Origin: Burkholderiales bacterium
GTDB lineage: Bacteria; Pseudomonadota; Gammaproteobacteria; Burkholderiales; Casimicrobiaceae
NCBI GenBank assembly: GCA_025354165.1
Contig: JANXNI010000034.1
Span: 50,298-114,297 of the forward strand
DNA: 64,000 nt
Direction: 5' to 3'
The position numbers were made by a program, and so were the translations under genes. The notes below the pieces were generated by a model. That model did no database searches and was not told where the DNA came from. It saw only the letters and a list, made by a program, of their open reading frames with translations. Positions 29,610 to 38,779 of the stretch are shown here, in pieces. How positions within the stretch are numbered: position 1 is the stretch's first letter; each line of letters begins with the position of its first letter.

Positions 29610-29653
29610 CCTGTCCTGTCAGCGCGCGTTCGGTTGATTCGATTGCGCGCTTA

Positions 29654-29870
29654 CCCCGAACTTACGGTGTCAGTTCGGGGGTTGCGATGAGGGCTCTGTC
29701 AGCGCGTTAACTTAACACGCAATACGTACAGAACCCTGATCGCAGCAAACGTCACTCGTGCGATTTATGCCGGTAACGGGTGAATCGCCCCCCGAGCGAA
29801 GGGGGAGTGCCGTTAGCTGTAAGTGCGGTGGAATAGCTCGGCTCGCGCGAGTGACGCTACTGCGGTTTGC
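29654..29870 (+). other. Stacked inverted repeats, possible structured RNA or palindromic repeat
   Basis: Three hairpins follow lysM. The first is CCCCGAAC/GTTCGGGG (29654-29661 with 29673-29680). The second, at about 29689-29737, pairs AGGG-TCTGT with ACAGAACCCT around GCGCGTTAA/TTAACACGC. The third is a nested structure at 29745-29870 with outer arms GCAAACGTCACTCGTGCG and its inverted near-copy, inner GGTAACGG/CCGTTAGC and CCCCC/GGGGG. No T runs follow, so they are not classical terminators. No gene was recognised here. Confidence 0.5.
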
Positions 29871-29942
29871 ATACCCTCAAGCCTTAAGTTCACAACAAAC
29901 TGAAGGCCGAGTGTGTGTACCTTAAGGAAGGGAGGTGATCCT

Positions 29943-30125
29943 GTGGCAACTAAAGAGCACAAGTGGGAGTTCTACCAAGACAAGGCTGGCAAACATCGCT
30001 GGCGTCGTATCGCGTCGAACGGCAATGTGATTGGTGCGTCGTCGCAAGGCTACGTCACCCCAAAAGATTGTCGAAATAACGCGATTCTGAACGGCTATCC
30101 AGTACCGCCGCCGCCCACCGTTTAG
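29943..30125 (+). CDS. YegP-like DUF1508 protein
   Basis: This small protein of 60 residues starts at a GTG (29943) placed just after GGAGGTGATC, an almost perfect complement of the 16S rRNA 3' end; an earlier in-frame GTG at 29913 would bury that site in the coding region. The sequence WEFYQDKAGKHRWRRIASNG with NVIGASSQGY is one DUF1508 (YegP) unit, while E. coli YegP has two. Single-unit members are common and of unknown function. The tail is Pro-rich. Confidence 0.82.
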   Translation: MATKEHKWEFYQDKAGKHRWRRIASNGNVIGASSQGYVTPKDCRNNAILNGYPVPPPPTV

Positions 30126-30422
30126 CGCTGCTAAATCGGTCGGCTTCGGCGACTGGAATCTGTGACATCAGTAACGTCGCAATTTCGCCACCGCAGGTAC
30201 CCACCCGCGCGACCTACCCGCCGAGAGTTTTTTTCCAGCAATGGAGCCAGAAATGGCGTCAAAAATGACAAAAGGTTTTCGGCGGTTTTTCAGAGTGAAT
30301 TGATAATCTGTTGATAGTTTTATCCGACGAATGTTTCAACAATATTTCGCAGCGTGATGCAGCGCAAATACAGATTTAAACCAATCAGTGCCCTGTGAAA
30401 AATCCAGCAGAGAAATGACCCA

Positions 30423-30707
30423 TTGCAAGACCTAAGTGAATTGCGTGAATTTCGTGATGCGAACCCGCAACTGAGCAGCGCCCGCCATATGGGCGACTAT
30501 CAGATGTGGCTTCAGTTCACCGACGGACGCGCCGGCATTGTTGATTTCTCTGACGATCTTTGGGGGGAAGATCTGGAGCCACTGCGAGACCCAATCACCT
30601 TCGCCGAGCTGGTGCTTGATGAAGGTTTGGCCACCCTTTCGTGGGAACGCGGCGGCATCGATATTTCCCCTTCGTACTTGTACTCCAAACTGGAGTCAGT
30701 GCAGTAG
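30423..30707 (+). CDS. DUF2442 family protein
   Basis: The 94-residue protein resembles DUF2442 proteins: MWLQFTDGRAGIVDFSDDLWG, LEPLRDPITFAELVLDEGLATLSW and GIDISPSYLY occur in the usual order. These proteins often act as or beside toxin-antitoxin partners, usually with a DUF4160 protein, but no DUF4160 neighbour is present here. The only good start is a TTG at 30423; an ATG at 30415 is out of frame. The preceding 297 bp after the YegP-like gene shows no other gene. Confidence 0.72.
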   Translation: MQDLSELREFRDANPQLSSARHMGDYQMWLQFTDGRAGIVDFSDDLWGEDLEPLRDPITFAELVLDEGLATLSWERGGIDISPSYLYSKLESVQ

Positions 30708-30916
30708 TGATGAGCCATTCCATTTCGAGATCAATCATGACGCGCAGCCGGGCCGCAGACAGTGCGTAAGCACGGCAACGCTGAAGCGACAAAGTCAGTA
30801 TTGAGCTCGAAATGGAATACGTAGTGTCCGGCAGTTTCTTTGTGTGAGTGCCACCTATAAATAACGAAACGAACCTCGCTATCTTGCGTGGATCGAAAGG
30901 CATAGAGGTAATTTGA

Positions 30917-32122
30917 ATGCTAAATTTTGATGATGATGTTGTTGCCCCGGCAGTTTCTCCTCCGGACAACGCCGCTCCGGCGCAGCGCGCTGCCCACGCG
31001 CAGCCCGTCTCCGCGCCAACAGCTGGACACGTCGCCGACTACCGCGCCCAGATGAACGAGCAACCGCAAACCGTTGCCGAGCCGCCCGCTGAAGTCGCCA
31101 AGGCGAGCCGCGTCCGTGCAGAAGACAAACGCGTCATCAACGGCGGCGCCGACGTCAACCAGCTCGTCCCGTTCAAATACACCTGGGCGTGGGACAAATA
31201 CCTTGCTGGCTGCGCTAACCACTGGATGCCGCAAGAGATCAACATGCAGAGGGACATTGAGCTGTGGAAGCGCGCGGACGGCCTCACCGACGACGAGCGC
31301 TTGATCATCAAGCGGAACCTGGGCTTCTTCGTCACCGCCGACAGCCTTGCCGCCAACAACATCGTGCTCGGCACCTATCGCCACATCACCGCGCCCGAGT
31401 GCCGCCAATACTTGCTGCGCCAGGCGTTTGAAGAAGCGATCCACACGCACGCGTATCAATACATCGTGCAATCGCTCGGCCTCGATGAAGCCGAGATTTT
31501 CAACTCGTATCACGAGGTCAAATGCATCCGCGACAAGGATGATTTCCTGATCCCGTTCATCGACACGCTGACCAACCCGAACTTCAAAACCGGCACGCCG
31601 CAAGCCGATCAGGACCTGCTCAAGAGCTTGATCGTGTTCAGCTGCATCATGGAAGGCCTCTTCTTCTACGTCGGCTTCGTGCAGATCCTCTCGATGGGCC
31701 GTCAGAACAAAATGACCGGCGCCGCCGAGCAGTATCAATACATCCTGCGCGACGAATCGATGCACTGCAACTTCGGCATCGACCTCGTCAACACCATCAA
31801 AATGGAAAATCCGCACCTCTGGACCGAGAGCTTCAAAGAAGAAATTCGCGTCCTCTTCAAGCGCGGCGTCGAACTCGAATACGCCTACGCCGAAGACACC
31901 ATGCCACGCGGCGTGCTCGGCCTCAACGCCAGCCAGTTCAAGGAATATCTACGCTTCATCGCCAACCGTCGCTGCCAACAAATCGGCATCGACCCACTGT
32001 TCGAAAAAGCCGAAAACCCGTTCCCCTGGATGTCCGAAGTCATGGATCTCAAGAAAGAGAAAAACTTCTTTGAGACGCGGGTTACTGAGTATCAGACGGG
32101 TGGGGCTTTGAGTTGGGAGTAG
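30917..32122 (+). CDS. nrdB: Ribonucleoside-diphosphate reductase class Ia, beta subunit
   Basis: The small subunit carries the di-iron centre and tyrosyl radical used by NrdA. The 401-residue protein has a disordered Ala/Pro-rich N-terminus (about residues 1-75) and then the ferritin-like fold. [11 protein letters not shown] holds the first acidic ligand, EEAIHTHAY gives the Glu, His and radical Tyr in the E-x2-H-x3-Y spacing of E. coli, and DESMHCNFG the last Glu and His. The C-terminus needed for NrdA docking is intact. A protein kinase gene starts only 6 bp after its stop. Confidence 0.96.
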   Translation: MLNFDDDVVAPAVSPPDNAAPAQRAAHAQPVSAPTAGHVADYRAQMNEQPQTVAEPPAEVAKASRVRAEDKRVINGGADVNQLVPFKYTWAWDKYLAGCANHWMPQEINMQRDIELWKRADGLTDDERLIIKRNLGFFVTADSLAANNIVLGTYRHITAPECRQYLLRQAFEEAIHTHAYQYIVQSLGLDEAEIFNSYHEVKCIRDKDDFLIPFIDTLTNPNFKTGTPQADQDLLKSLIVFSCIMEGLFFYVGFVQILSMGRQNKMTGAAEQYQYILRDESMHCNFGIDLVNTIKMENPHLWTESFKEEIRVLFKRGVELEYAYAEDTMPRGVLGLNASQFKEYLRFIANRRCQQIGIDPLFEKAENPFPWMSEVMDLKKEKNFFETRVTEYQTGGALSWE

Positions 32123-32128
32123 GTGCGC

Positions 32129-33418
32129 ATGGAGTACACCCTTACCCACGTACTCGCCGAGACTGAACACTTTACGGTTCAGGCAGCAATTCGCAACAGG
32201 GATCAACGAGCAGTCGCGATAAAGTTTCTCAAGTGCGATGCAAATCAAGAAGTGCAAATGCGCTTTGTACGCGAAGCACGAATTCTCGGTCGCCTAGATC
32301 ACCCAAACATCATAAAGGTGGTCGACCAGAATTTTGCGCACGCTCCACAATATGTAGTGACCCCTTTGTACAAGAGCGATCTGCATGCGTGGCTAAATAA
32401 TGCAGACCATTCCAACGCTGATTTTGATCGCGATCTCGAACGAATTTTTGCGAGCTTGCTTGACGCAGTTGAGCACGCACACATTGGCGGAACAACGCAC
32501 CGTGATCTCAAGCTTAAGAACATACTAATCAATTCGCCAAGGGATGTGGCCTTGATCGACTTTAATGTAGCAACGGATTCACTTTCGACGGAGGAACGGC
32601 TGACGCGAAGCGGATATCCCCTTGGGACACCCGGCTGCATGGCACCAGAACAAGCCGCTGGTAATGTTGCGGTTGATCATCGCGCCGATATTTTTCAGCT
32701 CGGGCATATCCTCTACAAGTTGGTTGGCGGTGTCCAAGGCGCTCCGACACTGGATTTGGAGAGTATCTCGTCGAAGTACCGCGCGATAGTTGACCGCTGT
32801 ACTCGCTCCCGCCCCGCAGACAGATATCAAGACGTTTCCACGCTTAAGAGCATATTTGCTGCTGTCCGAGAACAAAATTCGCTTCAAAGCGAGATAAATG
32901 AGATCAATGGATTCAAATTCGCGTGTGCCGGCGCGAGCAAGCGCCAAGCTATGCGAGTTTTGGATTTGCTTGAAATTTACGCCGACGATGAAGACTTAAT
33001 CGACAAGTTTTTCATGGAGGCTGACCCGTGTGCTTTCGCTTTACTTGACGATGCTGATGCATCGCGCTTTGGTACGCTGGTGCGCTTATGGTGCGATTTC
33101 TTCCGTACGGAGATCTGGCCGTTCCCTTATACCGATGCCGTCGCTAGACGTGCCGAGTTATTGTTCGCGATTAGTACGCGGCCACAACCGAGAGCAGACT
33201 TACTCAGTGCATTGATTGAATTGGGCAACCGCCATCACCGATTCTTCGTATGGCGAACACTGCGGAACATGCTGAGTACGATAAAGGACGAAGGGACTGC
33301 ACAGTCGGTAATCATCGCGATGTCGCGGTTTGACAAAGACGACTTAGATTGTGTCGCACGGATGCCCGATCGTTATCACCCTGCTATCGAGCGACGCCTG
33401 CGTGAATCAAGTGTGTGA
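32129..33418 (+). CDS. Hanks-type Ser/Thr protein kinase with DFN in place of DFG
   Basis: The 429-residue protein has an N-terminal kinase domain: VAIK (Lys32), alpha-C Glu49, HRD at 124-126, catalytic-loop Asn131, and GTPGCMAPEQ in the activation segment. Two features depart from the family: the Gly-rich loop is not recognisable, and the magnesium motif is DFN (144-146). The C-terminal 200 residues are not recognised and contain no membrane helix, so it is cytosolic. The ATG at 32129 was preferred over a GTG at 32123. It follows nrdB by 6 bp, yet by eye its GC is lower, suggesting a later arrival. Confidence 0.82.
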   Translation: MEYTLTHVLAETEHFTVQAAIRNRDQRAVAIKFLKCDANQEVQMRFVREARILGRLDHPNIIKVVDQNFAHAPQYVVTPLYKSDLHAWLNNADHSNADFDRDLERIFASLLDAVEHAHIGGTTHRDLKLKNILINSPRDVALIDFNVATDSLSTEERLTRSGYPLGTPGCMAPEQAAGNVAVDHRADIFQLGHILYKLVGGVQGAPTLDLESISSKYRAIVDRCTRSRPADRYQDVSTLKSIFAAVREQNSLQSEINEINGFKFACAGASKRQAMRVLDLLEIYADDEDLIDKFFMEADPCAFALLDDADASRFGTLVRLWCDFFRTEIWPFPYTDAVARRAELLFAISTRPQPRADLLSALIELGNRHHRFFVWRTLRNMLSTIKDEGTAQSVIIAMSRFDKDDLDCVARMPDRYHPAIERRLRESSV

Positions 33419-33439
33419 CTGATTGCGCGCACTAGCCCG

Positions 33440-33520
33440 CGTAGGGCGGAACGCTTGCGGTTCCGCCGGATGTTGAGGCGCGCCAACACTGGCGAAACCC
33501 CTCCGCGTGTCCGCCCTACG
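33440..33520. repeat. REP-like inverted repeat with CGTAGGGCGGA ends
   Basis: Outer arms CGTAGGGCGGA (33440-33450) and TCCGCCCTACG (33510-33520) enclose a second hairpin GGCGGAAC/GTTCCGCC. GTAGGGCGGA-type repeats are frequent in proteobacterial intergenic DNA. It begins 22 bp after the kinase stop codon and lies beside palindrome copy C. Confidence 0.65.
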
Positions 33521-33625
33521 ACGTCATGGTGCAAGGCACAAAAATCGGAAAAAAGGTCCGCGTCAACTGTCCGAACGCTGATCCTGCCTGGCTGAAAAAT
33601 AAGCGGCGAAATCACAATTTCGTCC

Positions 33626-33745
33626 AACAGCTTTTCTCTGAAACAACGATTTCATTTGGGCTGAGCGGCGATTTGAGCCTTAGTCGCCTCAAGGCATAAA
33701 TCGGCCTATAGCCCCAATGCAATAAGCCTTTCAGCGCAAAGCTGA
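33626..33745. repeat. 120-bp intergenic palindrome, copy C
   Basis: The core is the variant GTCGCC at 33683-33688; the ends are AACAGCTTTT and AAAGCTGA. Both arms contain the AGCCC word followed by an AATG-like word (AGCCCCAATG on the right, GCCCAAATG read on the minus strand on the left). It lies between the convergent kinase and lipoprotein genes. Confidence 0.75.
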
Positions 33746-33815
33746 AAACCACCTGTTCGCTGCAATTTTTTGGAAAGCGCGTATTGAATGAAGTCAAACA
33801 CGATTTTCATAAGCG

Positions 33816-35681
33816 TCACGTACCGTGCTTGGGCTTGGGTGTAGTCAACAGCACAGGCATCACGGTACAGCGCTTCGCGTCGTCGAAGTTGTCCCCCTTT
33901 AATTTCGAAAAATCTATTACGATGGATTTGTTCGGAACCGCGTTTTGTAGGGCAATTGAATAGCGAGTAGATTTGCTGAATCCAATGCGCGATCTCAGCA
34001 CGCTGGTTCCGTCGGCATCAGCAGGCAGCACGCTAACCGCATCCGCCCCCTCAACGAGTAAGTACTCAGCGATCAGTGGGGTCTTGCCGGTGTACTTGTT
34101 CTTCTCACCTTTGTCGAGATTGATCAACGCCTGAAGCGTGCCTTTACCCGTTTGATCAACGACCAAATTCGCTGCCCGAATAAACTTTCCGGCGACGGCG
34201 CAACTGGCGACTTTTGACTCTTGGGCGACTTTTTTCTGATCGTCACTTACTTTGCGATCCCAAGCCGGGAGTTTTACTGTCGCTGCCACCGCAAGGTCAG
34301 ATTTCTTTGTAGCGTGTGCACGTTCGATGATTAAGGTAACAGGCTGTGGCCGATTGCCGCTCCCGACCAAGTCGCATTCTGAACCTGGAAACAGGAAAGA
34401 CACGCTGAGGGCTTTACCAAATTTATCTGCGGACATTGCGCCTAGTTGCAGTGTGCCGTTGCAGTCTTTAACGACAGCTCGTAAGTCGCCCAAATATTGA
34501 GCATCCCAAGCAGGAACAACGACTTTCAACTCGCTAGGTTTCTTCTCATTCGGCGCAAATGCCGCTAAATTCAGTGTGAGTTTGGCGGGATCCAAATGCT
34601 TATCAGCGAGGCTCGAAAACGTCGCGTAATCATCTGCGGGCAGGCTGATTTTGAGGTATCCCGATGTATCGCAAGTTTTTTGTGTATGCGGAACAGTGCT
34701 GCCGTTGACGCGCCTAAATTCGAATCGCGCGCACAACCCGATAGTGTTAACCGTCGAGGGTTTGGCATGATTAAATTTGCTGATGACGACAACGAAAATA
34801 TTGTGTGTTCTGGCGGTTAAAAATCGCTCGCCTTTGCGCCCCTGGTTTTGTGCTGCCAGACGAATGCGCAGTGCGCCGTCGCTTACCCGTCCAACATTTG
34901 TGATTCCGTTAAGCGAGTACCCTGCCACCTCCTCAAGTTGATTATTCGAGTAATTGAGACCTAGAGCGGCAGCTATCGCACCAAAGGCCGTGGTGGTCGC
35001 GACGTTAAACGCACGCACCGAATTTTTCGCCCATTGTTGTTGTGTGAGTTCCGTCGAATCATTAAGCAGTGCGGGAATCAGGCGCACCGTGCCTTGGGAG
35101 TCCGCAACAGTTAAATCTACATAAGCATCGTAGGGGGCCGCATCGTGATGTGGCATCACAGTGACATTGAACTGCACTAGGTGCGCCTGCTCCGTCGCTG
35201 TGTCGAAAGGCGCGTTCCGGAGCGCGCGGTTAAGCATCTTCATCTCCGACAAAAGTCGCGTTGCGGCTTGATAGCGGAGCACAGGGTCAATCCCTATTTG
35301 CCGATCAGCAGGAAATCCGCCCAACGTGAGGGTGGGAAGTGTTCCGTCAGCGTCAGCTGTTGGAATCGTTGCCGTCGGAGTGGTCGGTGCAGTGCCGATT
35401 GTGCGATTGATAGCAACGCTTCCGCGCAATGCGTCCACGGCTTTGAACAGCGATGACTGAGAGACTGGAACAGCTATTTCCAGCGCGTCCGCCGCACTGA
35501 GTTCAAAATCTGGTCCAAGCGAACGAACGTAATCGCCAATCGGCGCTGCCGACGAAACACTAACGAAGACTGCACCACTTTCGTCGCGAGAATTAGCGTC
35601 GAGCGCAGTTGGGCGTGTAGAACAACCCGTCACGAACGTGGCGAAGAGCACCAAAAGCATGCTACATGTGCGTGATCGCAT
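33816..35681 (-). CDS. Large lipoprotein of unknown function
   Basis: I do not recognise this 621-residue protein. It begins with a lipoprotein signal peptide ending in VTGC (Cys20), so it should be membrane-anchored in the periplasm or outer membrane. The rest contains an Ala/Thr/Pro-rich stretch (about residues 95-115), repeated beta-rich segments with LPAWD or VPAWDAQ motifs, and few cysteines. The two KLPAWDRKV/VVPAWDAQYLGDL blocks hint at duplicated domains. It is convergent with the kinase gene. It may be an adhesin or envelope protein, but nothing specific can be claimed. Confidence 0.8.
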   Translation of the reverse strand: MRSRTCSMLLVLFATFVTGCSTRPTALDANSRDESGAVFVSVSSAAPIGDYVRSLGPDFELSAADALEIAVPVSQSSLFKAVDALRGSVAINRTIGTAPTTPTATIPTADADGTLPTLTLGGFPADRQIGIDPVLRYQAATRLLSEMKMLNRALRNAPFDTATEQAHLVQFNVTVMPHHDAAPYDAYVDLTVADSQGTVRLIPALLNDSTELTQQQWAKNSVRAFNVATTTAFGAIAAALGLNYSNNQLEEVAGYSLNGITNVGRVSDGALRIRLAAQNQGRKGERFLTARTHNIFVVVISKFNHAKPSTVNTIGLCARFEFRRVNGSTVPHTQKTCDTSGYLKISLPADDYATFSSLADKHLDPAKLTLNLAAFAPNEKKPSELKVVVPAWDAQYLGDLRAVVKDCNGTLQLGAMSADKFGKALSVSFLFPGSECDLVGSGNRPQPVTLIIERAHATKKSDLAVAATVKLPAWDRKVSDDQKKVAQESKVASCAVAGKFIRAANLVVDQTGKGTLQALINLDKGEKNKYTGKTPLIAEYLLVEGADAVSVLPADADGTSVLRSRIGFSKSTRYSIALQNAVPNKSIVIDFSKLKGDNFDDAKRCTVMPVLLTTPKPKHGT

Positions 35682-36020
35682 AAGACGATACCTTTAGGAA
35701 AATACCAGCCACGGACTCCGTAGCGACGGCAAAATAATAAGAACAAGCAGCCGTAATTGCCCCACCTGCTCGGGTAGGAAATCGAATCAAAGATTCTCGA
35801 GAACCCCAGCATGTGGAAAGGCTCAATTTGAACTACGCTTCGTGGCCTTCAGGACGAGCAGGCTCTGGCACGATGTATAGCGTTGATCGCTCGACGACTA
35901 GTGGCGATTCTCCGATCGTCGGCGCAAGTCTCCCCAGTGATCGCGAAAATTTGTGGAAACGCGACTGAACTTTAACGAGCCGAGTAAGATCATCGCTCGA
36001 TCAACTAGGAACTCAGCATC
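35682..36020. other. Intergenic region without recognised features
   Basis: This 340-bp stretch separates the divergent lipoprotein and phosphatase genes and should hold both promoters. AGGTATCG-type sequence precedes the lipoprotein start on the minus strand. I see no gene, palindrome copy or terminator. Confidence 0.4.
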
Positions 36021-36767
36021 GTGAACTTGATAACTGTGGCAAACAATTACGGCTTCGGTTCAATGTGGTACTGGGCAAGACGCGCTCTGATGCTGGCAGT
36101 CATAGCAACCGCAGCCTGCACGCCCGTTCGCAAGGAAGTCATCGGCGGCCCGACCATCGGGCCTTCGTCTTTCTTCGGCCCCGGTCCGGCTTCTGAAGCG
36201 CCGCCACTGCTGACCGACCCACGCGCGATCGCGGCAGCGCTTAAGCGCGGTGGTTACGTAATTTATGTGCGGCATGGGCGCACCCGCTATGAACAGGCGG
36301 AGCTTGAGCGCGACAATCGCAAGAGCGGTGTGTTTGATCTTGCGAAATGCGACACGCAGCGCCAGCTATCGGACTTCGGTCGAACGGAGTTGAAGTTCAT
36401 CGGCGATCAGTTCCGGCGTGCGCAGCTGCCGCTTGATCGCGCCTACACGAGTCGCTATTGCCGCGCGATTGAGTCGGCGGCGTACTTCGTTGATAAAGCC
36501 GAGCCAACTCAGAAATTGTCGAACGAGGCTGAGGTGGGTTTGAACCCCGAGAACAAGCCGCGCACGCTGGCGTTCTTCGCGGAAAAGCCGACACCGGGCA
36601 AAAACAATTTCATGATGGCGCACGGCGGCCTTTTTTGGGAAGCGACCGGGTTTGTGATTCAGGAGGCGCACGCGGTGGTGCTCGACCCCGACAATCTCAA
36701 AACGCTGGTGGCACGGATTGCGCCGAACGATTGGCCGGCCATTGCGGACGCCGCGTTGGCGCGCTGA
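36021..36767 (+). CDS. Histidine phosphatase family lipoprotein
   Basis: The 248-residue protein has a signal region ending in TAAC (Cys33, a possible lipid attachment site) and a phosphoglycerate mutase-like domain with the catalytic RHGRT at residues 84-88 and a later MAHGG containing the second His. It probably removes phosphate from a periplasmic small molecule; the substrate is unknown. The GTG at 36021 has AGGA upstream; an ATG at 36063 would also keep the signal peptide. The PEBP gene follows 55 bp later on the same strand. Confidence 0.8.
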   Translation: MNLITVANNYGFGSMWYWARRALMLAVIATAACTPVRKEVIGGPTIGPSSFFGPGPASEAPPLLTDPRAIAAALKRGGYVIYVRHGRTRYEQAELERDNRKSGVFDLAKCDTQRQLSDFGRTELKFIGDQFRRAQLPLDRAYTSRYCRAIESAAYFVDKAEPTQKLSNEAEVGLNPENKPRTLAFFAEKPTPGKNNFMMAHGGLFWEATGFVIQEAHAVVLDPDNLKTLVARIAPNDWPAIADAALAR

Positions 36768-36822
36768 ACTTGAATCGGTTGGCGCAAGTAGGATCACGAC
36801 TTATTTTCCAAGTACGTCATTT

Positions 36823-37395
36823 ATGAAAAAAATCGCTCAAGCGCTCACCGCAACCATCGCAATCGCGACTGCCTCCTTCGGAGTGCCAGCGACGGCGCAG
36901 ACGTTTGAAGCGAGCAGTCCTGACATCGCTGCGGGGAAAACCATCGGTAACAAATTCGTGTTCAACGGATATGGTTGCAAAGGCGGCAACGTGTCACCCG
37001 CCATCGCCTGGAAAAACGCACCGGTGGGAACGAAGAGCTTCGCGGTGGTGTTGCACGACCCTGATGCGCCGACTGGTGGCGCGGGTTTCTGGCATTGGGT
37101 CGTGATCAATATTCCGGCCGCGACGACACAGCTCGCGCAGGGTGCGGGCGCTGCGGATGGCAAAGCGCTGCCTGCGGGCGCGCGACAGATCGACAACGAC
37201 TTCGGCAGCGCTGATTGGGGCGGCCCCTGTCCGCCCGTTGGAGATAAACCGCATCGCTACAACTTCACCGTGTACGCGCTTAAGGTTGCAAAGCTCGAAC
37301 TGCCTGCAACCGCCACCACAGCGCAAGCAGATCGATTGATTAACGCTAATTCACTTGGGAAGGCCAGCTTCACGGCGCTCTACGGACGTCGGTAA
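36823..37395 (+). CDS. Secreted YbhB/YbcL family (PEBP-like) protein
   Basis: The 190-residue precursor has a Sec signal peptide cleaved near ATAQT (residue 26) and a phosphatidylethanolamine-binding-protein fold with the ligand-site signature HDPDAPTGGAGFWHW at 78-92 and a GPCPP motif followed by HRY. Bacterial members are called Raf-kinase-inhibitor-like, though their role is unknown. I chose the ATG at 36823 because the signal peptide starts there; an upstream start at 36718 lies within the phosphatase gene. Confidence 0.88.
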   Translation: MKKIAQALTATIAIATASFGVPATAQTFEASSPDIAAGKTIGNKFVFNGYGCKGGNVSPAIAWKNAPVGTKSFAVVLHDPDAPTGGAGFWHWVVINIPAATTQLAQGAGAADGKALPAGARQIDNDFGSADWGGPCPPVGDKPHRYNFTVYALKVAKLELPATATTAQADRLINANSLGKASFTALYGRR

Positions 37396-37615
37396 ATTTG
37401 ACGTATGGCTGCACTAATCGGGCCAGCCACGATTGCTGAGTGCTGTTCGTCCGTCGACTAGCGCTAAGTCACTGAGCGTCAGCACATCGCGTCCACACTG
37501 ATCGCGAAAATTAGCGAGGTACGGTGCGCATCAAAATGCGCACCCGATCGCCACTCGCAACCCTCGTGGATTTGCCACCACCATGCGCGGATTGGCGCTT
37601 ACCCTAAAAAACGGT

Positions 37616-37735
37616 AACGACTTTCTGCTGAAACGCCCATTGCATAAGGGCTATACTAGCTTTATGCACAAACCCGACTTCACGCACAAATCGGCGTGCT
37701 GCCCTTATTCGGTATGGCTTTCACGTTGGAGCTAT
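37616..37735. repeat. 120-bp intergenic palindrome, copy D
   Basis: The core reads CCCGAC at 37673-37678 (GTCGGG on the minus strand). Left end AACGACTTT, right end GGAGCTAT. The right arm GGCTTTCACGTTGGAGCT closely matches copy B (TGCTTTCACGAAAGAGCT). It lies between the convergent PEBP and peptidoglycan-binding genes; the rest of the 470-bp gap is empty. Confidence 0.75.
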
Positions 37736-37864
37736 ACCCGTACGGTGCGCGTTTTGGCACACGCGCTTCGGTTGGCGATTCGCAAACCTGCGGATGCCTG
37801 CTCCATCTATTCACAGCGGCAAGCGCTCACCCTGATCGCCGTGGCCGCCTTGCCGTAAAGTCTT

Positions 37865-38779
37865 CTACTCCGGTGGCACCGCCGCCATCGAGAAGTCAGG
37901 AATGATGAACCGCCAAAACTTCGCGAACCGGGGCCAGGGCACGTGGTTTTTCTTTGGGCTGTTCTGCGGCGCGTAGTTCAATGCATCGATCATCGCTTTG
38001 CGATTGAGGCTGCCCCAGGCAGCCCGGATGAGATCACCGCCCGTCATGAAAAGCGGAATGTAGGCAGTATGGCTCCCGACCTGCGCCGCGAGCGTTCCCG
38101 TGCGGTCGAGACCACGCTCTTCTTTCAGCCAGTTGTAGTAGCCGACGTGAATGCGCACGGCTTCCTCCCGGCTGCCCAGGATGCGCGTGGCCACCTGTTC
38201 GCCGCGCGATCCCTTAGGCGTCGTGGGTGGGTCCACTGGCAGGTCCGCCCAGGCGTAGTACGCCTGTTTGTCGGGGTTACCCGTCTCCATCTGACCGAAG
38301 CCGCTGGCGGGGCCGTCCTTACCCGTGTCGGTAATCTGGCGACGGTCACAAAATTGCGATTCTTCGAAAAAAATCGAAAGAATGATCTCGGTACTCAGGG
38401 ACGAGCGATTGTGGCGTGCGATGGCGTTCCTCAGCGTGAACAAGTCCCACGCCTTTTCCGGAACCCAAAGGCCGCCGCCAGGACGATCGTTGCGGGTAAA
38501 CTCGAACGAGAACTGTGGCGGCTTCGATCCGGGAATCACACCGGGAATACCAATCGACAACAGCGCGTCGTCGATACGTGACCAGGTCACCGGTCCAACC
38601 ACACCGTCGATCACAATGCCTAGTGCCGACTGGGCTTCGCGCACGCGAGCGCCTGTCTTCGCGCCAAAAACGCCGTCAACAATCAGCAGCGCATTGGCTG
38701 CGGGCAGCGCGTTAAGAGCAGCCTGCAAAATATTAACGTCCGGTCCCTTCGACCCCTGCCTAAGCGTTGGTTTGGCCAT
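37865..38779 (-). CDS. Peptidoglycan-binding protein with lysozyme-like domain
   Basis: The 304-residue protein starts with a PG_binding_1 domain (residues 3-75; LRQGSKGPDVNILQAAL and DGVFGAKTGARVREAQ). It continues with a region that looks like a lysozyme-fold domain, with the sequence ILSIFFEESQF and GFGQME typical of transglycosylase Glu and GxxQ motifs. No signal peptide is seen, so it may be released by another route or be phage-derived. A wall-hydrolysing or muramidase role is inferred; the catalytic Glu would be near residue 145. Confidence 0.72.
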   Translation of the reverse strand: MAKPTLRQGSKGPDVNILQAALNALPAANALLIVDGVFGAKTGARVREAQSALGIVIDGVVGPVTWSRIDDALLSIGIPGVIPGSKPPQFSFEFTRNDRPGGGLWVPEKAWDLFTLRNAIARHNRSSLSTEIILSIFFEESQFCDRRQITDTGKDGPASGFGQMETGNPDKQAYYAWADLPVDPPTTPKGSRGEQVATRILGSREEAVRIHVGYYNWLKEERGLDRTGTLAAQVGSHTAYIPLFMTGGDLIRAAWGSLNRKAMIDALNYAPQNSPKKNHVPWPRFAKFWRFIIPDFSMAAVPPE

